DNA from: CAXNKH01 sp049296795
Lineage (GTDB): Bacteria > Pseudomonadota > Gammaproteobacteria > Burkholderiales > Burkholderiaceae_C
Assembly (NCBI GenBank): GCA_049296795.1
Contig: JBAQTC010000054.1
Coordinates: 267,823 to 331,822, forward strand
Length of the DNA: 64,000 bases
Reading direction: 5' to 3'
The notes under the pieces are model-generated. The model searched no databases. It saw nothing but the letters and a program-made list of their open reading frames with translations, and was not told the DNA's origin. This document shows positions 1 to 6,115 of the stretch, piece after piece; position 1 is the stretch's first letter; each line of letters begins with the position of its first letter. A program made the position numbers and the translations under genes.

Positions 1-7
1 GACCAAC

Positions 8-955
8 TCAGCTGGCCAATAACAACTGCTCAAGCTTCACCGCATCCACGCAAAATGCACGGATGCCCTCAGCCAGTTTTTCGCTGGCCATGGCATCGTC
101 ATTGAGCGCCAGCCTGAAAGACGCTTCGTCGTACTGCTGGACTGGCAAGTCCAGAGCCTGAGCCGCCCGGGCATCGAGTGCCGGGCTCAGGGGCAACGCA
201 TTGCCCGCCAGTTCAGCCAACAGCTCTGGACTGATGGTCAACAAGTCACAGCCCGCCAAGGCAGCAATTTGACCGGTATTGCGAAAGCTCGCACCCATCA
301 CCTCAGTGGCAATGCCGAATTTCTTGTAATGGTTAAAGATTTTGTGCACCGCTTGCACCCCAGGATCATTGGCCCCGCTGTGGGCAGCTTCATCCCAAGC
401 CAAACCGGCTGCTTTTTTGTACCAGTCGTAAATGCGGCCGACAAAAGGTGAAATAAGCTGCACCTTGGCTTGGGCACAGGCCACGGCCTGACAAAACGAG
501 AACAGCAGCGTTAGATTGGTGTGAATGCCGCGGCATTCGAGTTCGGCCGCAGCTTCGATCCCCTCCCAGGTGGCAGCCACCTTGATCAATACCCGGTCAA
601 TTGGAATACCCTGGGCTTGGTACAACTCGATGATGCGTTCGGCCCGCACCACCGTCGCCGCACTGTCAAAACTCAAGCGGGCATCGACTTCGGTAGAGAC
701 TCGGCCTGGTATCAACGCCAAAATTTCGCAACCAAAGCGTACCAGCAATCGATCCACCAATTCATCCAGGGCACGGCTCCGAAAGCGGGCTACAAGGTCC
801 TTCAGCAAGCTGGCGTACTCGGGCTTTTGAACAGCCTTAAGTATCAGCGAGGGATTGGTGGTGGCGTCTTGCGGCTGCCACGCCGTGATCTGCTTGAAGT
901 CGCCGGTATCGGCCACCACGGTGCTGAATTGTTTGAGTGCTTCGAGTTGGTTCAT
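8..955 (-). CDS. tal: transaldolase
   Basis: Class I transaldolase of the non-oxidative pentose phosphate pathway. It moves a dihydroxyacetone unit between sedoheptulose 7-phosphate and glyceraldehyde 3-phosphate in the cytoplasm. The 315-residue protein has the usual full length for the TalB-type family. The substrate-binding motif DATTNPS is at residues 30-36, and the Schiff-base lysine is K125 in RVLIKVAATWEGI. The C-terminus ends inside the window, so the gene is complete. The next gene in the same direction (a DUF3047 lipoprotein) lies upstream with a gap of about 47 bp. Identification is from motif and length and is firm. Confidence 0.96.
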   Translation of the reverse strand: MNQLEALKQFSTVVADTGDFKQITAWQPQDATTNPSLILKAVQKPEYASLLKDLVARFRSRALDELVDRLLVRFGCEILALIPGRVSTEVDARLSFDSAATVVRAERIIELYQAQGIPIDRVLIKVAATWEGIEAAAELECRGIHTNLTLLFSFCQAVACAQAKVQLISPFVGRIYDWYKKAAGLAWDEAAHSGANDPGVQAVHKIFNHYKKFGIATEVMGASFRNTGQIAALAGCDLLTISPELLAELAGNALPLSPALDARAAQALDLPVQQYDEASFRLALNDDAMASEKLAEGIRAFCVDAVKLEQLLLAS

Positions 956-1002
956 GGCGTGCCATCATAAGGCCAGCCATGCCTCAAGCGCGTGACAGCA
1001 CC

Positions 1003-1776
1003 TTATTTTTTGGCCAGCAACGATTGGCCCAATTGCACCGGCCCATACCAAGCCTCGGTCCGGCTTCGGGTGTTGTCGCTGTCGCTCATGATGGCAATGC
1101 CGATCAGGGCACCCGGGGGCTCGCCGAATGCTTTCTCAAAATCGGCCCGTACATCCCGCTCATAGTCCAGCCACTGGTTGAGGTGACCCTTACCCGACTC
1201 AACCACCAGCTTGCGGATACGGTCGGTACGCGAACTCACGATCACACTGCCGCTAGGGCGGCTGTTGCACCAGACATACATCAGCGTGGCATAAGGCATG
1301 GCCTCGCCGGTCAGCGCCAGCGAGAGTTCAGACAAAGCGCTATTGCGCATTGAAAATTGGCTGCGGTCGCCCTCAAACACCAGAACCACCCTGACTGGCG
1401 AGTCAGCCCTATCGCGCAACCCCAGATCGGCGCGTTCCATTAAGGCAGGCACTTTCCAGGAAAACCGCACGCTGCTCAGATCCTGCGGCTCAACCCGCAA
1501 GTTTTGGCGCAACATGCTGGCCGAGGCCTCAGAACGCGCCGCCATTGCAACCCGGCCATCGACCTGGGTTGGCAGATACTGGGTCGGCGTTTTCCCCGGT
1601 AGCAGCATATGCTGCCAGCCGACCAAGGGCGCTACTGAGACCCGATGGGCGCTGCTCAGCGCATCTTGAGCCGCTGACTTGCCCGATAAAGCCGAGGGGA
1701 CAGACAACGGTGCGACCGAACAGGCCACCAGCGGGAGCAACAAACTCAGAAGGAGAAATTTGATCAGAATCAGCAA
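1003..1776 (-). CDS. DUF3047 family lipoprotein
   Basis: This 257-residue protein resembles the DUF3047 family, whose function is unknown. The N-terminus is a hydrophobic signal ending in the lipobox-like LVACS (Cys about residue 19), so it is probably a lipoprotein. The body is soluble, with conserved-looking segments such as RFSWKVP, VRVVLVFEGD and YVWCNSRP. The frame has no ATG before the signal peptide; the best start is a TTG at 1776, with no convincing Shine-Dalgarno site. It sits just after the terminator hairpin at 1793-1827, so it probably has its own promoter close to or inside that hairpin. The family call is from memory of the sequence type; the cellular role is not known. Confidence 0.75.
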   Translation of the reverse strand: MLILIKFLLLSLLLPLVACSVAPLSVPSALSGKSAAQDALSSAHRVSVAPLVGWQHMLLPGKTPTQYLPTQVDGRVAMAARSEASASMLRQNLRVEPQDLSSVRFSWKVPALMERADLGLRDRADSPVRVVLVFEGDRSQFSMRNSALSELSLALTGEAMPYATLMYVWCNSRPSGSVIVSSRTDRIRKLVVESGKGHLNQWLDYERDVRADFEKAFGEPPGALIGIAIMSDSDNTRSRTEAWYGPVQLGQSLLAKK

Positions 1777-1792
1777 GATGGGCGATTGTAGT

Positions 1793-1827
1793 AAAAAACC
1801 CCGCCACTCTTGCGAGCGCGGGGTTTT
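1793..1827 (-). terminator. intrinsic terminator, repeat copy R1
   Basis: AAAACCCCGC at 1795-1804 pairs perfectly with GCGGGGTTTT at 1818-1827 around a 13-nt loop. On the minus strand it is followed by a run of six T, so it can end the DUF1640 gene at 1867-2109. The same hairpin recurs at 3064-3098 and 3440-3474, with a broken copy at 2166-2186. The arms are A-rich on one side and T-rich on the other, so it could work in both directions. Confidence 0.8.
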
Positions 1828-1866
1828 AGACTTTTAAATCCTTAACTGACTTGCGTCAGCGTCAGA

Positions 1867-2109
1867 TCAGGAAAACTGTTTGGCGAAGTTTGCCGCAGCG
1901 ATTGCGATGAGAACGCCTACCATCCAACGCAACTGGTCAATTTTGTTGTCCACCACATCGACATCTCGCTTAGTCGCGAGCGTCGTATCCAATGCTTGGG
2001 ACAGTATTTCTTGCTGGGCACGAACAAATGCCTCAGCCTGAGGCTCTGGAACTCCTGCATCCCGAAGATCTTTGACGAATTTATGCGTGTCAAAAGTGAT
2101 GGTGGTCAT
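1867..2109 (-). CDS. DUF1640-type small coiled-coil membrane protein, copy A
   Basis: An 80-residue protein beginning MTTITFDTHKFVK. It has a helical, charged middle (EAFVRAQQEILSQAL, then TTLATKRDVD) and one C-terminal hydrophobic segment, WMVGVLIAIAAANF. This is the layout of DUF1640/CCDC90-like proteins: a coiled coil anchored by a C-terminal membrane helix. I chose the ATG at 2109 because AGGA lies 8 nt upstream. The frame stays open to an ATG at 2163 that would add MVRRGNDELRRCCDRMKT, so a longer form cannot be excluded. A paralogue (3129-3383) shares the N-terminal MTTITFDT, LDTTLATK and the C-terminal NFAKQF but differs in between. Function unknown. Confidence 0.7.
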   Translation of the reverse strand: MTTITFDTHKFVKDLRDAGVPEPQAEAFVRAQQEILSQALDTTLATKRDVDVVDNKIDQLRWMVGVLIAIAAANFAKQFS

Positions 2110-2165
2110 AGTCTTCATCCTATCACAGCAGCGCCTAAGCTCATCGTTTCCACGACGCACCATAG

Positions 2166-2186
2166 AAAAACCCCGTCACTCTTGCG
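2166..2186. repeat. truncated terminator repeat, copy R2
   Basis: The sequence AAAAACCCCGTCACTCTTGCG matches the left half of the hairpins at 3064-3098 and 3440-3474, but the complementary right arm is missing and is replaced by GTAATCATCCCC. It is therefore a broken copy that can no longer fold as a terminator. Confidence 0.75.
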
Positions 2187-2382
2187 GTAATCATCCCCTA
2201 GAACCAAAGGCGTCTGTGAGTAAAGAGGCGAGGCTTGAAGAATCCCTTCACAAACAGCGCATGCAGAAATTTGAATCGATTGCAGCTGGCTACAAAAGCC
2301 CACTCACCAACAGCTCAAACCCGTGAACCGCATTGTCCTTTTAAAAGGACACCCAGATTGGTGGTACTGCTTGCATGCTGTA

Positions 2383-2401
2383 GTGTCGTGTTACACGACA
2401 C
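2383..2401. promoter_or_regulatory. perfect 19-bp palindrome after antitoxin gene
   Basis: GTGTCGTG, TTA, CACGACAC form an inverted repeat with perfect 8-bp arms and a 3-bp centre. It lies 9 bp beyond the antitoxin stop codon. It may be a regulator-binding site or a short stem. Its right arm begins a 13-bp sequence (CACGACACCACGA, 2394-2406) repeated directly at 3039-3051 upstream of the toxin gene, so the pair flanks the whole toxin-antitoxin unit. The role is inferred. Confidence 0.5.
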
Positions 2402-2410
2402 CACGACGCA

Positions 2411-2746
2411 TCAATGCAGTGCCGTCAACGCAGCCTCTGGAACCTTGTCCAATACCTTCAAGAGCGCCTTCGCAGCACCCGTAGGGCATCTTTTCCCCTG
2501 CTCCCAGTTTCGGATGGTATCGAGAGAAACGTCAATACGCTCTGCGAATTCAGCTTGGGTGAAACCGAGGCGTCTGCGGACACGACGAGCAAACTTGGCT
2601 GCATCGAGAATGGCTTCGCCCTCATCTGCCGCTTGTTGTTGTGCGATTTCTTGTTCGGTGGTCGCATCAACTCTTTCAGTATTGATACGGCCGACGCCCA
2701 TGGAAACAGAATCTTTCGGATCAATCGTCATGTGAACGGTCTTCAT
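2411..2746 (-). CDS. HTH (XRE-type) antitoxin of BrnT-like pair
   Basis: A 111-residue protein with a C-terminal XRE-type helix-turn-helix at about residues 57-95: RRLGFTQAEFAERI followed by SLDTIRNWEQGKRCP. The N-terminal half (MTIDPKDSVSMGVG and an acidic stretch) is probably the toxin-neutralising part. Its ATG lies 26 bp inside the end of the toxin gene and is preceded by GAGGTGA, a strong ribosome-binding site, so the two are translationally coupled in the order toxin then antitoxin. Classic BrnA antitoxins are described mostly as ribbon-helix-helix proteins; here the partner is helix-turn-helix. By analogy it should bind the toxin and repress the shared promoter. Confidence 0.82.
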   Translation of the reverse strand: MKTVHMTIDPKDSVSMGVGRINTERVDATTEQEIAQQQAADEGEAILDAAKFARRVRRRLGFTQAEFAERIDVSLDTIRNWEQGKRCPTGAAKALLKVLDKVPEAALTALH

Positions 2747-3002
2747 ATTGTTTCACCTCACGTTGGTTTGCCTTGCGTGCTGAAATGATGCGCATCACAT
2801 CATGCCTTGGCGTATAGACAAGCACATATATACGCCCATCAATACAGCCTGTTAGCTGATAACGCTCTTCGCCATAGCTGTAACGGGTGTCTTTCCGAAC
2901 CAGTCGATTCGAATCGAAAAAGACGCGAGCAGCGTAGGCAAAATCAAAATGCCGATCCTTAAAACACGCTTCGCTTTTGAATTCATCCCATTCAAACTTC
3001 AT
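2721..3002 (-). CDS. brnT: BrnT family (DUF497) ribonuclease toxin
   Basis: A 93-residue protein beginning MKFEWDEFKSEACF and ending with the BrnT hallmark MRIISARKANQREVKQYE. In between are AARVFFDSN and RYQLTGCIDGRIYVLVYT, the typical small beta-sheet RNase fold. BrnT toxins cleave RNA and stop growth until neutralised. I chose the ATG at 3002; a longer frame reaches 3041 but its extra N-terminus is unlike the family. A plausible promoter sits directly upstream (3009-3037), leaving almost no leader. The gene overlaps the antitoxin start by 26 bp. The pair interrupts an otherwise duplicated DUF1640 region. Confidence 0.85.
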   Translation of the reverse strand: MKFEWDEFKSEACFKDRHFDFAYAARVFFDSNRLVRKDTRYSYGEERYQLTGCIDGRIYVLVYTPRHDVMRIISARKANQREVKQYEDRSHDD

Positions 3003-3008
3003 GTCACA

Positions 3009-3037
3009 AGTGTAGTCCATTGAACCACTACTGACAA
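3009..3037 (-). promoter_or_regulatory. predicted sigma-70 promoter of toxin-antitoxin pair
   Basis: On the minus strand a -35 box TTGTCA (3032-3037) and a -10 box TACACT (3009-3014) are separated by exactly 17 bp. The start codon at 3002 is only 6 nt past the -10 box, which would give a leaderless or nearly leaderless message. GTAGT and ACTAC in the spacer form a small inverted repeat that could be an operator. Predicted from consensus only. Confidence 0.45.
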
Positions 3038-3063
3038 ACACGACACCACGAGACGCACCATAG

Positions 3064-3098
3064 AAAAAACCCCGTCACTCTCGCGAGCGCGGGGTTTT
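3064..3098 (-). terminator. intrinsic terminator, repeat copy R3
   Basis: AAAACCCCG pairs with CGGGGTTTT around a loop, flanked by A and T runs. It lies just downstream of the DUF1640 copy B stop. The sequence after the hairpin (ACTTTTAAATCC) is shared with R1 and R4. Confidence 0.78.
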
Positions 3099-3128
3099 AG
3101 ACTTTTAAATCCTCAACTGACTTGGCAA

Positions 3129-3383
3129 TCAGAAAAACTGCTTGGCGAAGTTGGCTACTGCCACTGCCAACAAAACGCCGATCATCCATTTAAGCAGCGA
3201 TGTCTCATGATCGAGCTTGGACTCCAAGCGCAGGATATCCAGCTTGGTTGCCAATGTCGTATCCAGTGCCTCCGCGAAAACGTCCTTTTGAGCTTCAGCG
3301 AACGCTTGCGCCTGCTCGTCAGTTAGACCCGCGCCCTTTAAGCGATTGGCAAATTTAAGCGTGTCAAAAGTGATGGTGGTCAT
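3129..3383 (-). CDS. DUF1640-type small coiled-coil membrane protein, copy B
   Basis: An 84-residue paralogue of copy A, beginning MTTITFDTLKFANRLK. It has a helical middle (QAFAEAQKDVFAEAL, TTLATKLDILRLESKLDHE) and a single C-terminal membrane helix, WMIGVLLAVAVANF. I chose the ATG at 3383 by homology with copy A; AGGAT lies 7-8 nt upstream. An in-frame ATG at 3437 gives the same extra N-terminal peptide as in copy A. It is bounded by terminator hairpins on both sides (3064-3098 and 3440-3474), so it forms a single-gene unit downstream of the porin. Function unknown; such proteins are inner-membrane anchored and probably oligomeric. Confidence 0.7.
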   Translation of the reverse strand: MTTITFDTLKFANRLKGAGLTDEQAQAFAEAQKDVFAEALDTTLATKLDILRLESKLDHETSLLKWMIGVLLAVAVANFAKQFF

Positions 3384-3439
3384 ACCCTTCATCCTATCAC
3401 AGCAGCGCCTAAGCTCATCGTTTCCACGACGCACCATAG

Positions 3440-3474
3440 AAAAAACCCCGTCACTCTTGCGAGTGCGGGGTTTT
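3440..3474 (-). terminator. intrinsic terminator, repeat copy R4
   Basis: The same hairpin as R1 and R3 (AAAACCCCG and CGGGGTTTT arms with flanking A and T runs). It lies about 40 bp after the porin stop and upstream of copy B, so it should end porin transcription. Confidence 0.78.
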
Positions 3475-3513
3475 AGACTTTTAAATCCTTAACTGGCTAA
3501 GCCAGCGTGGGGA

Positions 3514-4545
3514 TTAGAAGGAGTGGCGAACACCAATAGCTGCAGTATTTGTTTTGGTTGTAGCTGTACCAGCGCCCGTGTCGTAGGCTTCGTAAGCAAC
3601 GTAAGCAACAGTGCGCTTGCTCAAAGCGTTGTCGATACGAAGACCCGTGTTTTTGCGATCAATGCCGTTACCACTGAGTTCCAATGTGCCGTATTGGCCA
3701 ATGAAGGTCCAAGTTCCAGCGGAGTAAGAGGCGCCCATAGCCTTCTGGCTGCTAACCAATGCGCCAGTGCTCTTGCCACCGCCGATAAACAGCTTAGCAG
3801 CACCCATCGCATAATTGAGCGCATAGGAATTGTAGGTGGAATCCGCGGCAGCAGAAGTTGCTGCTACGCCTGGAACGCCTGCTGCTGCTGCTGTACCAGC
3901 ATTAGCAACCACCGAGTCTCTTTTCAGAGAAGAGACGGCCACTACCAGCGGACCATTGGCATAGGAAACACCAATATCGGTCAGACCAGCATAGGTAATT
4001 CCAGTCACGGCGTCAGTGTTACCAGGCGCATTGGTGATCTTTGCAGTAATCCCATTGAAGGTTGGGCTAACGTACTGAACCGATTGGTCAGCACGCACCA
4101 AGCCACCAGCAGCGGTCTGGATGTTGGCAAACCCAGCGCCCGTGGCCGTACCCAAGGGAGAGCGCGCACCCCATGTGTCCAAAGTCGCAGAGTTTTTCGG
4201 GCCTAAGTAAATGCCGCCAAATCCGCCCATTACGCCAACATAGGCTTCGTGACGTCCAAGCGCGCCGTTTGGAGCAGACGTACCGTTGCTATTGATCATG
4301 GCGCGTGGATCCAGTCCCAAGAAGGCAGTCGCTTTCATGCCACCACCCAAGTCTTCTACTGAAGCAATGTTGATCGCAGTTGTAGACGAACCAACCGAAG
4401 CACCTACACCGCTTAATGCAGTGGTGTCTGTAGTGGCACTACCACTGATTTGGTGGTAGCTAATGTCAATGTTACCTGTCAAGGTCACTTGAGCGAAAGA
4501 AGCAGTAGCAGCAAGGGCAGCCACCGCAATGAGGGTCTTTTTCAT
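3514..4545 (-). CDS. Gram-negative general porin
   Basis: A 343-residue outer-membrane porin of the betaproteobacterial OmpC/Omp32-like family, forming a trimeric beta-barrel for small hydrophilic solutes. The signal peptide is MKKTLIAVAALAATASFAQ and the mature protein begins VTLTGNIDISYHQ. The chain ends IGVRHSF; a terminal phenylalanine is required for barrel assembly. An alanine-rich loop near residues 220-235 (GTAAAAGVPGVAATSAAA) is a likely surface loop. The ATG at 4545 is preceded by TTGGAGACA, a good ribosome-binding site. The gene is divergent from coq7 and is followed by terminator R4. Substrate preference cannot be read from sequence. Confidence 0.93.
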   Translation of the reverse strand: MKKTLIAVAALAATASFAQVTLTGNIDISYHQISGSATTDTTALSGVGASVGSSTTAINIASVEDLGGGMKATAFLGLDPRAMINSNGTSAPNGALGRHEAYVGVMGGFGGIYLGPKNSATLDTWGARSPLGTATGAGFANIQTAAGGLVRADQSVQYVSPTFNGITAKITNAPGNTDAVTGITYAGLTDIGVSYANGPLVVAVSSLKRDSVVANAGTAAAAGVPGVAATSAAADSTYNSYALNYAMGAAKLFIGGGKSTGALVSSQKAMGASYSAGTWTFIGQYGTLELSGNGIDRKNTGLRIDNALSKRTVAYVAYEAYDTGAGTATTKTNTAAIGVRHSF

Positions 4546-4638
4546 CAGATTTGTCTCCAAGGGTTAAACAAAGAGCCTAGTTACTTCGGTTTGTCTGGGT
4601 GTTTCCACTTCGACGCCCCGCTGAATTCCGGGCCAAGC

Positions 4639-4724
4639 ACCTAAATTAGGTAGCTAGTGCGTATTGCAACAGAGTGAAACGCTTTCCACAAAGAATTCGC
4701 CTGAAAATATTGCGTTTCGTTGCA
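4639..4724. promoter_or_regulatory. inverted repeats between porin and coq7
   Basis: The divergent intergenic region (4546-4770) contains a perfect palindrome ACCTAA-A-TTAGGT at 4639-4651. It also has an imperfect inverted repeat: TGCAAC and GAAACGC (4665-4670 and 4676-4682) match GCGTTTCGTTGCA (4712-4724) with a 5-nt interruption. Either could be a regulator site for the porin. No known consensus was recognised. Confidence 0.35.
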
Positions 4725-4770
4725 GATCAACAACAATCCCAGGGTATCCCCTACACTCCAGCCTCAACCC

Positions 4771-5409
4771 ATGACCACCATCGACGCACTGCTCAATGCC
4801 GCCGACAGCGCCCTGCGCACGCTGTGGGCTAAGCCGCAAGCTAGGCGTCCCCTGCCGCAAGCGGCTGGCTTTAGCACCTGCCCGGATTCGGGACTGACTA
4901 AGGAGCAAAAAAAGCTTTCCGGCGCCTTGATGCGGGTCAACCATGTGGGTGAGGTCTGCGCCCAGGCGCTCTACACCGCGCAGGCTCTGAGCAGCACCAA
5001 CCCGGCACTGCGTGCGCATTACCTGCAGGCCTGCGAAGAGGAAACCGAGCATCTGGCCTGGACCCAGGAGCGGCTGACCCAACTGGGCGACCGGACTTCA
5101 CTGCTCAACCCGCTGTGGTACGCCGGCGCGTTCAGCCTGGGGTTGGTGGCCGGTAGACTCAATCGAGGCTTGAGCCTGGGTTTTGTGGTGGAGACCGAGC
5201 GACAGGTCGAAGCCCATCTGGAAAGTCACTTGGAGCGTCTGCCTTTGGCCGATCAGGCATCCCGCGCCATCGTGGCGCAAATGAAGAGTGATGAAGCGCT
5301 ACACGCCCGCCAAGCCCAGTCAGCCGGAGCACAAGAATTGCCAGCGCCGATCAAGCAGCTGATGCGCTGCGGTGCCAAGCTGATGACGACGGTGGCACAC
5401 CGGATCTAA
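4771..5409 (+). CDS. coq7: 2-nonaprenyl-3-methyl-6-methoxy-1,4-benzoquinol hydroxylase
   Basis: Coq7-type di-iron monooxygenase that adds the last hydroxyl group in ubiquinone biosynthesis at the inner membrane. The 212-residue form starts at the ATG at 4771 (MTTIDALLNAADSAL). Iron-ligand motifs are visible: E in NHVGEVCAQALY, the ExxH pair in EEETEHLAW, E in VETERQVEAHLESHL, and ExxH in MKSDEALHARQA. The frame is open upstream to 4720, but that segment overlaps the inverted repeat and is not family-like. Betaproteobacteria often use Coq7 where E. coli uses UbiF, which fits. It is convergent with the osmC-like gene. Confidence 0.93.
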   Translation: MTTIDALLNAADSALRTLWAKPQARRPLPQAAGFSTCPDSGLTKEQKKLSGALMRVNHVGEVCAQALYTAQALSSTNPALRAHYLQACEEETEHLAWTQERLTQLGDRTSLLNPLWYAGAFSLGLVAGRLNRGLSLGFVVETERQVEAHLESHLERLPLADQASRAIVAQMKSDEALHARQAQSAGAQELPAPIKQLMRCGAKLMTTVAHRI

Positions 5410-5434
5410 GTGTTTAACTGAAATCTGACCCCAA

Positions 5435-5884
5435 TTAAACCTCCAGCAATTCGAAGCTGGTTGTGATCTGCGCCGTTTTACCCAGCATGATGCTGGCCGA
5501 GCAGTACTTGTCGTGGCTCATCTGAATGGCGCGCTCTACTGCCGCAGCCGGAATGCCTCGGCCCGAGACCGTGAAGTGCATCTTGATCTCGGTGAACACC
5601 TTAGGATCGACTTCGGCGCGTTCAGCGCTCAACTTGACCGAGCAGCCACTGACTGCGTGACGACCACGCCGCAGGATCAGCACCACGTCATACGCGCTGC
5701 AGCCACCGGCGCCGGCTAGCAGGGTTTCCATCGGCCGGGGTGCCAGGTTCTGCCCGCCGTTTTCTGGCTTGACAGGGTCGGGGGCGCCATCCATCACCAA
5801 AGTGTGGCCGCTGCCGGTCTCGGCCACAAAACCCATGCCGGAACGTGCGCCGGTGTTTCCGGTCCAACTTACAGTGCAGTCCAT
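5435..5884 (-). CDS. OsmC family peroxiredoxin-like protein
   Basis: A 149-residue OsmC/Ohr-superfamily protein, a group of thiol peroxidases that reduce organic hydroperoxides. The two conserved cysteines are in AGAGGCSAYDVV and SHDKYCSASIML; the core also has PRPMETLLAGAG. It is closer to the YhfA-like OsmC subgroup than to Ohr, judged by the DYKYC-type second motif. The ATG at 5884 has GAGGATC upstream. REP-like repeats lie upstream (5902-6080), and a partial copy of the same motif lies just after its stop (TCTGACCCCAATT, about 5424-5436). Substrate unknown. Confidence 0.88.
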   Translation of the reverse strand: MDCTVSWTGNTGARSGMGFVAETGSGHTLVMDGAPDPVKPENGGQNLAPRPMETLLAGAGGCSAYDVVLILRRGRHAVSGCSVKLSAERAEVDPKVFTEIKMHFTVSGRGIPAAAVERAIQMSHDKYCSASIMLGKTAQITTSFELLEV

Positions 5885-5901
5885 GTTTGATCCTCTTTAA
5901 T

Positions 5902-6080
5902 TCGTTGGGGTCAGAGCCCAATTTCGTTGACGGCCATTTTCTTCTGGAAAACGATGGTCTTGAATTGGGGTCTGACCCCAAGTTACCTCAACTCGTTGGG
6001 GTCAGAGCCCAATTTCGTTGACGGCCATTTAATTTCCGAAAATCGATTGTCCTGAATTGGGGTGCGAAACCAAGTTACTT
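5902..6080. repeat. tandem pair of REP-like repeats
   Basis: Two copies of an approximately 88-bp unit, at 5902-5986 and 5993-6080 (period about 91 bp). Each begins TCGTTGGGGTCAGAGCCCAA, continues TTTCGTTGACGGCCATTT and ends near GAATTGGGG...AAGTTAC. The first copy contains the palindrome-like TTGGGGTCTGACCCCAA. A fragment of the same motif is at about 5418-5436. This GGGGTCAGA/TCTGACCCC type of repeat is common in betaproteobacterial genomes, often near Y1 (RAYT/IS200-like) transposases. No transposase is present here. Confidence 0.75.
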
Positions 6081-6115
6081 ATACGGTTTCGAATTATGAC
6101 TACACTGGCCCCAGC

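Larger units (their letters stand above)
2110..2410. other. gene-free stretch with repeat remnant
   Basis: About 300 bp between the antitoxin stop and copy A. The part from 2110 to 2186 is nearly identical to the segment upstream of copy B (3384-3461), up to the middle of the terminator hairpin, where the homology breaks off. From 2187 the sequence is unrelated. On the plus strand, 2205-2326 reads as a short open frame ending EESLHKQRMQKFESIAAGYK and then PLTNSSNP. This could be the tail of a lost gene but has no credible start. A perfect palindrome closes the stretch at 2383-2401. Confidence 0.6.
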
